Notes: a model not told the origin generated them from the letters alone. A stretch of DNA of 24,268 nucleotides from Thermosaccharophagus gerlachensis (GCA_041538025.1 JBGOEV010000038.1:1-24268), one strand, 5' to 3'; shown: positions 1 through 7,150, numbered from the stretch's first letter. Translations and numbers: made by a program.

Positions 1-188
1 GCCACTTTCCCCTGCAATCGCTCCGCAAGCATTGACCCCTCTTGGCACACGAGACAGCCTCTGACGCCTTGTTGAGCCAACCCTTCCAGCAACAACGCAA
101 CTTGCTGCGTCCCTCCAGACCAATGTCGTCCCCATTCAGCATGGATCACTACGAGCTCTGCTTTGCAAGTGACATCTTCATTTGGCAT
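1..188 (-). CDS. Glycosyltransferase, N-terminal fragment (runs off left edge)
   Basis: On the minus strand an ATG at 188, preceded in frame by a TAA, opens 62 codons that stay open to the window edge. After a short polar start the protein shows a beta-strand (ELVVIHAEWG), then WSGGTQQVALLLEGLAQQG and CLVCQEGSMLAERL. This is the typical N-terminal Rossmann half of GT-B glycosyltransferases: a strand, a glycine-rich turn before a helix, a second strand, then a 'GSxLAER' segment. The sugar donor and acceptor cannot be told because the C-terminal donor-binding half lies outside the window. The ribosome binding site is weak (AGTGG about 6 bases before the ATG). The gene is divergent from accB. 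The family call rests on pattern recognition of 62 residues. Confidence 0.65.
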   Translation of the reverse strand, partial: MPNEDVTCKAELVVIHAEWGRHWSGGTQQVALLLEGLAQQGVRGCLVCQEGSMLAERLQGKV

Positions 189-242
189 AGATTACCACTT
201 GCCTCATTTCATCTTGAGGCAGGCTGTTTCCCTTTTCAAGTT

Positions 243-270
243 TGGACAAGGCTGGCATGTAGCAAATTAT
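243..270 (+). promoter_or_regulatory. Possible promoter of the accB run
   Basis: TGGACA (243-248) and AATTAT (265-270) are separated by 16 bases and lie about 90 bases before the accB start, in the divergent gap between the glycosyltransferase and accB. The -35 matches 5/6 and the -10 only 4/6, so this is a weak candidate. Confidence 0.3.
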
Positions 271-362
271 AGCGAGAGTTAAGAAGTAGTGTTATCGTTT
301 AGTGAGGCAGTGTGTAAACTTAATCTTCTGGAGGAGCACATTTTGGAAGGGAGTGAGCAACG

Positions 363-785
363 ATGATTGAATTGGACATAGAAAAGCTCCGCAAGCTTGT
401 TGAGTTGATGCAAAATGCTCAGTTAACGGAGCTAACTATACGCACGAATGAAGGGCGCATAACGATAAAGCGAGAGTTGATGATGGTTGCACAGCAGCCA
501 CAGCAAACTCAAACTGAGCAGGCAGAGCCAAAGTATATCACAATAAAGTCATCGTGGGTTGGAACATTCCATCGCAGTCACATTGCAGGTGGAGAACCGC
601 TTGTTAAAGTTGGTGATGTTGTTGAGGAAGGGCAAGTTGTCGGGATCGTTGAATCGCTCAAGGTGCCGAACGAAGTTAGAAGCCCGAGCAAGGGCGTTGT
701 GACTCAGATATTCGTTGATGATGGACAAGTTGTTGAGTATGGTCAGGTCTTGATGGTTCTTGAACCAGTCGCAGAATCAAAGTGA
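363..785 (+). CDS. accB: Biotin carboxyl carrier protein of acetyl-CoA carboxylase
   Basis: A 140-residue carrier protein that would be biotinylated on one lysine and shuttle carboxyl groups from AccC to a carboxyltransferase. Residues 1-45 form the usual N-terminal helical/beta region; 42-56 is a Gln-rich linker; 57-135 is the biotinyl/lipoyl domain, with WVGTFHRS, VKVGDVVEEGQVV and the C-terminal half-repeat VDDGQVVEYGQVLMVLE. The expected modified lysine is Lys100, but its motif is ESLKVPNE rather than the usual EAMKxMNE: both flanking methionines are replaced. A clear ribosome binding site (GGGAGTGA) precedes the ATG. It heads a run with a pseudopilin-like gene and accC. The fold assignment is firm. 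Which acyl-CoA carboxylase it serves is inferred from the adjacent accC; no carboxyltransferase gene is in the window. Confidence 0.9.
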   Translation: MIELDIEKLRKLVELMQNAQLTELTIRTNEGRITIKRELMMVAQQPQQTQTEQAEPKYITIKSSWVGTFHRSHIAGGEPLVKVGDVVEEGQVVGIVESLKVPNEVRSPSKGVVTQIFVDDGQVVEYGQVLMVLEPVAESK

Positions 786-814
786 GCGAAACGTATCACT
801 GGGGGTGAAGTAGC

Positions 815-1198
815 ATGAATAGCAAATTGGCTCAAAGGCTGAGTAGTGCTCAAACGCTCCTTGGTATGCTCGTGAGCTTGATCATCATAGCTCTCCTAAT
901 AGGCACATTCTACATTGGCTATGTTAAGGTCAAGAAAGTTGAAGAGGAGCAAAGGAAGGCTGAGACAACATTGGGGAAGGTTATGGAGAAGGGGAAGGGT
1001 GTTGAATGCCTCAACAACTTACAGCAGTTGAGGCAGTTAATCACAATGTATCAAATTGATCATGGCTCAAACCCGCCCTCGCTTAAAGAGCTCAGCCCTC
1101 CACCTGGTGTTACCCTTAGATGCCCAGTAACTGGAGTTGAATACATCTACGATCCTCGAACTGGGCGTGTAACATGTCCACAGCATCCAAAATATTGA
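815..1198 (+). CDS. Small membrane-anchored pseudopilin-like protein
   Basis: 127 residues with a short basic start, one hydrophobic helix (about 14-36) and a soluble C-terminal part. QTLLGMLVSLIIIALLIG at 13-30 resembles the start of a mature type IV pilin/pseudopilin (FTLIELLVVIAII), but the conserved Glu5 is Gly and the residue before the putative cut is Ala, not Gly. The segment CLNNLQQLRQLITMYQIDHG with NPPSLKEL is like the GspG-type 'L..L..AI..Y..DHG.YP.SL..L' pattern. The end carries CPVTG-x-EYIYDP and VTCPQHPKY, with Cys103, Cys121 and His124. Start chosen at the ATG behind GGGGGTGA. It sits 29 bases after accB and 107 before accC. A real gene is very likely; its function is unknown, and a link to fatty acid synthesis is only positional. 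Confidence 0.75.
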   Translation: MNSKLAQRLSSAQTLLGMLVSLIIIALLIGTFYIGYVKVKKVEEEQRKAETTLGKVMEKGKGVECLNNLQQLRQLITMYQIDHGSNPPSLKELSPPPGVTLRCPVTGVEYIYDPRTGRVTCPQHPKY

Positions 1199-1305
1199 GC
1201 ATCAGTTTCATTTTTGCCTTTCACCAATGCTCATAGTTGGGAGTTAAACTGGCTTTCAAATGTAAGTGTCAAATAATGTGGCTTTGAACAAAGGGGAGTG
1301 AGGAT

Positions 1306-2670
1306 ATGTTTTCAAAGGTGCTCATCGCTAATCGTGGCGAAGTGGCTGTGCGCATAATAAGGGCATGTAAAGAACTGGGGTTGCGCACGGTCGCTGTTTA
1401 TTCGGAAGCAGATAAGGATTCGTTCCATGTGAAGATGGCTGATGAAGCTATATGCATAGGACCACCACCTCCGCGTGAAAGCTATTTGAACATAGCAAAC
1501 ATCATAAGCGCAGCCCTTGTAACTGGTGCTGATGCAATTCATCCAGGATATGGCTTCCTCGCTGAGGATCCGAACTTGGCAGAAATATGCTCGCACTACA
1601 AAATCAAGTTCATCGGACCACCACCTGAAGTGATAGAGTTGCTTGGGAACAAAATCAAAGCGAGGGAAACGGTTGAGAGGGCAGATGTGCGTGTTATACC
1701 AGGTCACAACTACGTGGCTGATGAAAAGGACGCAATTAAGGTGGCAAGGGAATTGGGCTATCCGGTGGTGATCAAAGCTGCTGCTGGTGGTGGTGGGAAG
1801 GGCATAAGAATCATACATAGCGAGTCCGAGTTGGTGAAGGCTTTCGCAGTTGCCCGTTCGGAATCTGAAGCTGCATTCGGAAATGGCACTCTCTACATTG
1901 AAAAATACATTGAGGAACCAAGGCATATTGAGGTTCAGATACTGGTTGATGAGTATGGTAACTTCGTCCACCTCGGCGAGAGGGAATGTTCAATACAAAT
2001 ACGCCATCAAAAGTTGCTTGAGGAAGCACCATCGGTTGTGACCGAAAACAATGCCAGGTTAAGGGAACGCTTAGTCAGGGCTGCTCTTAGAGCTGCAGCT
2101 GCTGTTGGCTATGTTAACGCTGGCACTGTTGAATTCCTTGTGGATAAGAATGGCGAATTCTATTTCATTGAGATGAACACGCGCCTTCAGGTTGAGCATT
2201 GCGTCACCGAAATGATCACAGGGGTTGATATTGTGAAAGAGCAGATACGCATAGCTGCGGGAGAGAAGTTGAGTATAAGGCAATATCAAGTTGAACTTCG
2301 TGGGCATGCAATTGAGTGCCGTATAACTGCACAAGATCCGAAGCGCGACTTCATGCCATCTTCCGGCACTATAACACAGTTCATCCCTCCGGGCGGTCCG
2401 GGTATAAGAGTGGACACACACATATATAGCGGTTACTTTGTTAGCCCACATTACGATGCGCTGCTATGCAAAATCATCTCTCACGGTCGGAATAGAAGTG
2501 AAGCGATAGCGAGGATGCAGAGGGCTTTGGATGAGTGCGTTCTTGAGGGGATAAAAACAACGCTACCATTGCACAGACGCATCTTGAACAACACTTTCTT
2601 TAAGCGCGGTGAGACTTATACCGATTTCATCCAAAGGCACTTAGCTGACGAGCTAAAGGAACTTGAATGA
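1306..2670 (+). CDS. accC: Biotin carboxylase subunit of acetyl-CoA carboxylase
   Basis: 454 residues, the usual length of stand-alone biotin carboxylases. It uses ATP and bicarbonate to carboxylate the biotin on AccB in the cytoplasm. Domains in order: N-terminal pre-ATP-grasp fold (FSKVLIANRGEVAVRIIRA, HPGYGFLAE at 79-87), ATP-grasp domain with the glycine-rich loop GGGGKGIR (161-168) and the metal/active-site strand EMNTRLQVEH (289-298, with Glu289, Asn291 and Arg293), and the C-terminal biotin carboxylase domain (GHAIECRI, then MPSSGTI, RVDTHIYSG, YDALLCKII). Small oddities are Asn in place of Asp in the usual 'GDK' turn (GNKIKAR, 114-120) and Cys instead of Pro after QVEH. Ribosome binding site GGGGAGTGAGG precedes the ATG. 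It ends 42 bases before a convergent gene, with no evident terminator hairpin between them. Confidence 0.95.
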   Translation: MFSKVLIANRGEVAVRIIRACKELGLRTVAVYSEADKDSFHVKMADEAICIGPPPPRESYLNIANIISAALVTGADAIHPGYGFLAEDPNLAEICSHYKIKFIGPPPEVIELLGNKIKARETVERADVRVIPGHNYVADEKDAIKVARELGYPVVIKAAAGGGGKGIRIIHSESELVKAFAVARSESEAAFGNGTLYIEKYIEEPRHIEVQILVDEYGNFVHLGERECSIQIRHQKLLEEAPSVVTENNARLRERLVRAALRAAAAVGYVNAGTVEFLVDKNGEFYFIEMNTRLQVEHCVTEMITGVDIVKEQIRIAAGEKLSIRQYQVELRGHAIECRITAQDPKRDFMPSSGTITQFIPPGGPGIRVDTHIYSGYFVSPHYDALLCKIISHGRNRSEAIARMQRALDECVLEGIKTTLPLHRRILNNTFFKRGETYTDFIQRHLADELKELE

Positions 2671-2712
2671 GTGCACCATACCCTTTGCTGATCGATGCGT
2701 TTACTGTGGCTG

Positions 2713-3465
2713 TTATGATGCCAAAAGCTTTCTCAAGTAATCCATGCTTTCTCGTATTGACTCAATCACTGCTTTGCTTGTTCTGTCCTGCTCATAGATA
2801 AGCCATTGTGTGTTCGCTTCTTTAATGGCTTGGAAGCACCCAACCAGGTTCACCTTGCCTTTACCGAGCTCTGTGAATTCTCCGTGAGCCCCATCCTTGA
2901 AGTGGAAGTATACAGAGCGCTCAATGTATCTCCTAATGAACTCAACTGGGTCTTCACCGCCGATGGTCACCCAATACACATCAACACACAACCGCACAAC
3001 CTCTGGGTCTGTGAGTTCAGCAAGCCTGTGTATGCCTTTTACGCCATCAAAAGATTCAAACTCCCACGCATGATTGTGATAGCAGAATACAAGTCCTGCC
3101 TCAGCACATTTCTTACCGACAGCATTAAATGTTTCAGCTGCCTCTTCGTATGCTTTTATTCCTTCGGATCTTGCCACACCAGAGCATATCAAGAACTTCC
3201 CACCAACCTGCTTCAGGTATTCCATGTGTTCAGAAAGTTTCCCTTCATCAGCCACATCGTTGTAACCCACATGAACACCAGCAACAGCTAAATCTTGCTC
3301 TTTGAGCAACCTCAAAACTTTTTCAGGGTCAGCTATATTGAAGAGGTTGCCCGTCTCTATACCTTCATATCCGACCGACTTCACTTCTCTGAGGACACCT
3401 TCCAAATCTTGTCTTACTCGGTCTCCGTATATGATGAGCTGTATTCCGACTTTCATCTGCTTCAT
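2713..3465 (-). CDS. Sugar phosphate isomerase/epimerase-like TIM barrel
   Basis: 250 residues of the xylose-isomerase-like/AP endonuclease 2 superfamily, which act on sugars, inositols or keto-sugar intermediates with a bound divalent metal. Visible signatures: GYEGIETGN near residue 32-40, VAGVHVGYND (61-70), FCYHNHAWEF (127-136), CVDVYWVTIGG (160-170, Asp162 as likely metal ligand), YFHFKD (186-191), ELGKGKVN (199-206) and LIYEQDRTS (222-230, Glu225 as likely last ligand). There is no signal peptide, so it is probably cytoplasmic. The ATG at 3465 follows an excellent GGAGGTGA. It lies between accC (convergent) and the HN-GYP gene (divergent). The exact substrate cannot be read from sequence; IolE- or hydroxypyruvate-isomerase-like roles are possible. 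Confidence 0.85.
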   Translation of the reverse strand: MKQMKVGIQLIIYGDRVRQDLEGVLREVKSVGYEGIETGNLFNIADPEKVLRLLKEQDLAVAGVHVGYNDVADEGKLSEHMEYLKQVGGKFLICSGVARSEGIKAYEEAAETFNAVGKKCAEAGLVFCYHNHAWEFESFDGVKGIHRLAELTDPEVVRLCVDVYWVTIGGEDPVEFIRRYIERSVYFHFKDGAHGEFTELGKGKVNLVGCFQAIKEANTQWLIYEQDRTSKAVIESIRESMDYLRKLLAS

Positions 3466-3510
3466 CTACGCTCACCTCCATATCTTTACCTCGTCATTAG
3501 GTTGATGCGG

Positions 3511-3538
3511 TTGACCACCTTTTGACTCACAATAAATT
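3511..3538 (+). promoter_or_regulatory. Possible promoter of the HN-GYP gene
   Basis: TTGACC (3511-3516) and TAAATT (3533-3538) with a 16-base spacer lie in the divergent gap, about 80 bases before the next plus-strand start. The -35 is 5/6, the -10 is 4/6. Confidence 0.35.
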
Positions 3539-3572
3539 TAGCACATCAATGTATCCTTGTTTTGCACGTCCG

Positions 3573-3597
3573 TGAGGAAGCTTCGTATCCTTCCTCA
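3573..3597 (+). other. 8-bp hairpin in the leader of the HN-GYP gene
   Basis: TGAGGAAG (3573-3580) and CTTCCTCA (3590-3597) pair perfectly around a 9-base loop. The stem ends 20 bases before the start codon, just ahead of the GGGGTGA ribosome binding site. No T-run follows, so it is not an intrinsic terminator. It could stabilise the mRNA or modulate translation. Confidence 0.5.
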
Positions 3598-3617
3598 TCA
3601 TGAAGGGGTGAATGTGA

Positions 3618-4412
3618 ATGGAGTATAAGGATGCAGCTGAGAGGCTTATAAGGCTTTTGGAGGAATCTTCGTTTCGGTTGCTGGAGGAATGGCTTTCTGA
3701 AGCTCGTTTGTCGCATCCAGATTTTGAGCTACTGAAGAAAGAGGAAGCAAAGCCGTTGCTCTATTCGCTCATACTCAAGGTCATTCAGTTCCTTGGAGAT
3801 GTTGAAGGCATCAGCGTGTTGCGCATAGGCACTCAGGTTGACTTGAAGAGCGTGTTTTATGAAGCAGCCTCTTTCATAGTTGAAGCTATAGAAGCCCAAA
3901 CTGATCACATGATTGGGCATTGTAAGCGTGTGCGTCGGTCAGCTGGCAAAGTGGCGTCAATGCTTGGACTGCCAGATGAACAGATTGAGGAAATTGAATA
4001 CGCAGCTGGCATCCACAACATCGGGCTTATAAACGATGCTCAGAGGCTTTACCTTCAACCAAGGAAGTTGACCGAAGATGAACTGAGGCGTGCGAGAAAC
4101 CATTGCGTGGTCGGTGCTGAGATGCTTCGCCCAATTGAGTTCTTGAGCAGTATTGTGCCAATCATACTCTACCACCATACGCATTATGATGGTAGTGGTT
4201 ACCCGGGTGGAATAGCTGGCGAGCAAATACCGTTAGGTGCTCGCATCATACACATATGCGATGCTTTTCATGCAATGATTTCGCCACGCCCTTACAGGGG
4301 CGCAATGAGCATTGAAGAGGCACTCGCCGAAATTGATAAAGGGGCAGGGAAACAGTTTGATCCGAAATTGATAGCACCAATACATGCGATCGCTCAGGAG
4401 ATGAAACAATGA
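3618..4412 (+). CDS. Degenerate HD-GYP domain protein (HN in place of HD)
   Basis: 264 residues. Residues 1-65 look helical and recall the four-helix N-terminal sensor of RsbR-type proteins (AAERLIRLLEESSFRLLEEW). From about 90 comes an HD-GYP-type domain: His97/His101 in DHMIGHCKRV, IHNIGL (132-137), NHCVVGAEML (161-170), YHHTHYDGSGYPGG (185-198) and ICDAFHAMISPRPYR (213-227). HD-GYP proteins normally hydrolyse cyclic di-GMP with a two- or three-metal centre. Here the name-giving HD-x-GK is HN-x-GL, so the metal-binding aspartate (Asn134) and the lysine are lost while the GYP and later DAFHAM segments remain. Catalysis is therefore doubtful; a sensor or binding role is possible. The ATG follows GGGGTGA. 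It is 64 bases before the AAA+ ATPase gene, same strand. Confidence 0.85.
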   Translation: MEYKDAAERLIRLLEESSFRLLEEWLSEARLSHPDFELLKKEEAKPLLYSLILKVIQFLGDVEGISVLRIGTQVDLKSVFYEAASFIVEAIEAQTDHMIGHCKRVRRSAGKVASMLGLPDEQIEEIEYAAGIHNIGLINDAQRLYLQPRKLTEDELRRARNHCVVGAEMLRPIEFLSSIVPIILYHHTHYDGSGYPGGIAGEQIPLGARIIHICDAFHAMISPRPYRGAMSIEEALAEIDKGAGKQFDPKLIAPIHAIAQEMKQ

Positions 4413-4476
4413 CAATAGCAATGACACAGAACTAACAGCGCTTCAAATGATGACTATGTTTGCGGGGTGATGGGAG

Positions 4477-5811
4477 ATGGGAGCAACTGACTTTGGTGTT
4501 GAAGAGTTGGTTGGCGAAATGAAGGAGGTAAAGCGTGAGCCAATACCACCATATAGACCTCTCGCACCAAGCACAATTGAAGAGACAGGACTTAAAGAGA
4601 GTTTCATCATGGAGCTCGCTCTCAAGACGTTGTATACGAGAGGAACGATGCTTGCAGGTGAGCTTTCAGATTCGCTTAAGCTCCCTTACTTTAACATCGT
4701 CCAATCCATCTTGAACAGGCTCAGGCATGAGGAACTTGTTGAGGTGAGGCGCGGTATAAGCAGGTTTGAAACACAATGGGAGCTTGCGCTCACTTCCAAA
4801 GGGATACAAAGGGCAAGGGAAATTTTTGAATACAACGGTTATGTTGGTCCAGCGCCGGTGCCATTAAACCATTACATACAGCAGATGCAGTTCAACAAAG
4901 CACAGTGGTCTGGTATAACCGATAAGCTTTTGAGGCACGTCCTGAGCGACTTGGTCATAAACGAGCGTCTGCTTATGAAGCTCGGACCAGCGTTCAACTC
5001 CGGTAAATCAATTTTCCTCTACGGTAACCCGGGGAATGGGAAGACATCCATCGCAGAGAGGCTTGCAAGGGCGATGGGAAGTGTCATCGTCATCCCTTAC
5101 GCGATTGAAGTCCATGGGCAAGTAATACGCTATTTTGATCCAGCGTATCATGAACCGATTGAAGTCCCAACGAAGGAAGGGATAAGCGAGACACAATTTG
5201 ACCAACGCTGGATAACATGCAAGCAACCGTTCGTCGTTGTTGGTGGCGAATTAAGGCTTGAGCATCTTGAGCTTCATTATGATCGTTCACTCAAGTTCTA
5301 CACTGCTCCAGTCCAAATGAAAGCTAATGGTGGCGCCTTCATGATTGATGATTTTGGCAGACAGCAAGTTCCGCCAAGGGACTTGCTCAACAGGTGGATA
5401 GTCCCACTGGAAAAGCAGGTTGATTACCATACGCTCATAACTGGAGAGCAAATATGTGTTCCGTTTTATGTGCTCATCATCTTTTCCACGAACCTTAACC
5501 CAAGAGAGCTCGTTGAGGAAGCTTTCCTAAGGCGCATAAGATACAAGATTGAAGTTGGAGACCCATCGGAGGAAGAGTTCATTGAAATATTCAAGCGCGT
5601 ATGTGCTGGCATGGGGGTTGAGTATGACCAAGAAGTTGTTGATTACTTGCTTGAGAAGCATTACAGGCAAGCTGGAAGGGGATTGAGAGCTGTTCACCCG
5701 CGAGATTTGATGCTTCAACTCGTTGACTACTGTAACTATATTGGCATCAAACCCAAGCTCACAAAGGAAATGATAGACATTGTGTGCGATACCTACTTCG
5801 TTGAGCTTTGA
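4477..5811 (+). CDS. AAA+ ATPase with winged-helix-like N-terminal region
   Basis: 444 residues. Residues about 45-115 look like a winged-helix module (ALKTLYTRGTMLAGELSDSL, ILNRLRHEELVEVR). After a linker comes an AAA+ core: Walker A GNPGNGKT (183-190), a long insertion (about 205-285), Walker B AFMIDDFG (287-294), sensor 1 IIFSTNLNP (334-342) and an arginine-finger-like FLRRIRYKIE (350-359). The C-terminal lid (about 365-440) contains HPRDLMLQLVDYC. I recognise a conserved family of bacterial ATPases but know no assigned role; MoxR-like or DNA/regulatory functions are guesses. No membrane segment. The ATG is placed behind GGGGTGATGGGAG. It is co-oriented with the HN-GYP gene before it and the phosphoesterase after it (44-base gap). 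Confidence 0.85.
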   Translation: MGATDFGVEELVGEMKEVKREPIPPYRPLAPSTIEETGLKESFIMELALKTLYTRGTMLAGELSDSLKLPYFNIVQSILNRLRHEELVEVRRGISRFETQWELALTSKGIQRAREIFEYNGYVGPAPVPLNHYIQQMQFNKAQWSGITDKLLRHVLSDLVINERLLMKLGPAFNSGKSIFLYGNPGNGKTSIAERLARAMGSVIVIPYAIEVHGQVIRYFDPAYHEPIEVPTKEGISETQFDQRWITCKQPFVVVGGELRLEHLELHYDRSLKFYTAPVQMKANGGAFMIDDFGRQQVPPRDLLNRWIVPLEKQVDYHTLITGEQICVPFYVLIIFSTNLNPRELVEEAFLRRIRYKIEVGDPSEEEFIEIFKRVCAGMGVEYDQEVVDYLLEKHYRQAGRGLRAVHPRDLMLQLVDYCNYIGIKPKLTKEMIDIVCDTYFVEL

Positions 5812-5855
5812 GCGATTTGTCATTTACCTCTACCACATCGTAAGGTGAGCAGAGA

Positions 5856-6596
5856 ATGCGTTATGGAATCATCTCCGACATACATGGAAACCTTGAAGCG
5901 CTTCAGAGAGTGCTTGAAGAATTGGAGGATGTGGATGAGGTGATATGCTTAGGTGACATCGTTGGATATGGTGCTAACCCAAATGAATGCTGCCAGCTCG
6001 TTAGAGAAAGATGCTCTCTCATCATAATGGGTAATCACGATGCTGCAGTGATAGGGTTGATGGATTTGAGATGGTTTAACGTGGTTGCTGCTGAAGCACT
6101 CTTATGGACGAGGTCACAACTATCCGAAGAGAACATTAACTTCCTCTCGTCACTTCAAACTCTGAAGAACGTTGATAGGTTGTTTTTAACCGTCCATGGC
6201 TCACTGCGCCACCCGATTGAGGAATACATCCTTGATGAGCGCATAGCTTATGCTTCAATGCTTAAGATGCCGGAGGACATTAACTTGTGCTTCTTTGGAC
6301 ATACGCATGTTGCAGAAGCTTACTTGCGGCGTTTGAACGAGAAAAGTGTGAGCAGAGTTGAGATGTCAAAGGGCGGTAAGCTAAAGCTTTCCTCGGATGA
6401 AGTATACCTCATAAACTGCGGGAGCGTTGGGCAACCGAGGGATGGAAATAACATGGCTGGGTTTGGAATCTACGATGTGGAATCAAATGAAGTTGAAGTG
6501 AGGCGAGTCATGTATGACATTGAGACAACTGCAAGGAAAATACTGAAAGCAGGCTTGCCACCACTTCTTGCTCAAAGGTTGTTCTTCGGGAGGTGA
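5856..6596 (+). CDS. Calcineurin-like metallophosphoesterase
   Basis: 246 residues of the YfcE/MJ0936-like phosphodiesterase group, which use a two-metal centre to cleave phosphodiesters or phosphomonoesters; the natural substrate is unknown. All metal motifs are present in order: SDIHGN (7-12, Asp8 and His10), GDIVGYG (33-39, Asp34), GNHD (59-62), VHGS (113-116) and GHTH (148-151). INCGSVGQPRDG follows, typical of the family. No signal peptide or membrane helix, so it is cytoplasmic. The ATG is preceded by AAGGTGAG. It lies 44 bases after the AAA+ gene and may share its transcript; a separate promoter for the CBS gene lies just downstream. Confidence 0.9.
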   Translation: MRYGIISDIHGNLEALQRVLEELEDVDEVICLGDIVGYGANPNECCQLVRERCSLIIMGNHDAAVIGLMDLRWFNVVAAEALLWTRSQLSEENINFLSSLQTLKNVDRLFLTVHGSLRHPIEEYILDERIAYASMLKMPEDINLCFFGHTHVAEAYLRRLNEKSVSRVEMSKGGKLKLSSDEVYLINCGSVGQPRDGNNMAGFGIYDVESNEVEVRRVMYDIETTARKILKAGLPPLLAQRLFFGR

Positions 6597-6611
6597 GCCA
6601 GAAGGAAACTC

Positions 6612-6640
6612 TTGACATACGATCAAACATTTTATATGCT
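6612..6640 (+). promoter_or_regulatory. Sigma70-type promoter of the CBS-domain gene
   Basis: A perfect TTGACA (6612-6617), a 17-base spacer and TATGCT (6635-6640, 4/6 including the key first A-T positions and last T). Predicted transcription start is near 6647, giving a leader of roughly 57 bases. It is among the clearest promoters in the window and suggests strong expression of the CBS protein. Confidence 0.7.
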
Positions 6641-6651
6641 AAGAATTGGAT

Positions 6652-6665
6652 ACCCAAGTTTGGGT
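6652..6665. repeat. Inverted repeat at the predicted transcript start
   Basis: ACCCAAGTTTGGGT is palindromic at 12 of 14 positions. It begins about five bases after the predicted transcription start of the CBS gene. It could be an operator half-site pair or, in RNA, a 5-bp stem with an AGTT loop close to the 5' end. Its short length makes chance a real possibility. Confidence 0.4.
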
Positions 6666-6703
6666 TCATGGCGGTTCAAAAATAAAATGGGAGGTGAGCG
6701 CTC

Positions 6704-7075
6704 ATGGCGAAGACGGCGGGCGATATCATGACGAAGCGTGTGGTGTGTGTGACGCCAGAGACCTCGATAAGCGAGCTGACGGAGTTGCTGGCGAAGCACA
6801 AAATAAGTGGCGCACCAGTCGTTGAGGACATGAAGAGCAAGCGGCTCGTTGGAATAGTCACGGAAGCGGATGTGTTAACGAAGCCAGAAGGCGCAAAGCA
6901 AGTGAGGGATATAATGAAGAAGCGCGTTGTGACTGTCTCACCAGATACACCGGTTGATGAAATAGTTCGTATACTTGCGAAGCGCAAGATAAAGCGCGTC
7001 CCAGTTGTTGCTGAGGGGAAGGTCGTTGGTATCGTGAGTAGGGCAGACATAATCAAAGCGATGGCTGAAGCTTAA
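6704..7075 (+). CDS. Stand-alone two-CBS-domain protein
   Basis: 123 residues made only of a CBS pair: CBS1 about 6-60 (DIMTKRVVCVTPETSISE, ISGAPVV, LVGIVTEADVL) and CBS2 about 67-121 (DIMKKRVVTVSPDTPVDE, IKRVPVV, VVGIVSRADII). Such Bateman modules bind adenine nucleotides or related ligands and regulate partner proteins. No catalytic domain is fused here, so the partner is unknown. The ATG follows GGGAGGTGAG. The gene has its own TTGACA promoter upstream and a strong terminator 38 bases downstream, so it is probably a single-gene transcription unit and possibly well expressed. Confidence 0.9.
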   Translation: MAKTAGDIMTKRVVCVTPETSISELTELLAKHKISGAPVVEDMKSKRLVGIVTEADVLTKPEGAKQVRDIMKKRVVTVSPDTPVDEIVRILAKRKIKRVPVVAEGKVVGIVSRADIIKAMAEA

Positions 7076-7112
7076 TGTAGTTCCCCACCTGATCATCCTC
7101 TTTCAACTCAAG

Positions 7113-7150
7113 GGCAGCCATCGGTCAAAAGAGACCGGTGGTTGCCTTTT
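7113..7150 (+). terminator. Intrinsic terminator after the CBS-domain gene
   Basis: Arms 7113-7126 (GGCAGCCATCGGTC) and 7133-7146 (GACCGGTGGTTGCC) form a 14-bp stem with two G-U wobbles and a 6-base AAAAGA loop, followed by TTTT. This is a textbook rho-independent terminator. It ends only 26 bases before the start codon of the following gene. Confidence 0.9.

Noticed and set aside
42..272. A 76-codon plus-strand frame at the left edge
   Set aside because: It is antisense to the glycosyltransferase fragment, has no ribosome binding site, and its protein looks random; the minus strand reads as a real family.
1312..1971. A 219-codon minus-strand frame inside accC
   Set aside because: It is the mirror of a strongly conserved gene, with no ribosome binding site and no recognisable protein.
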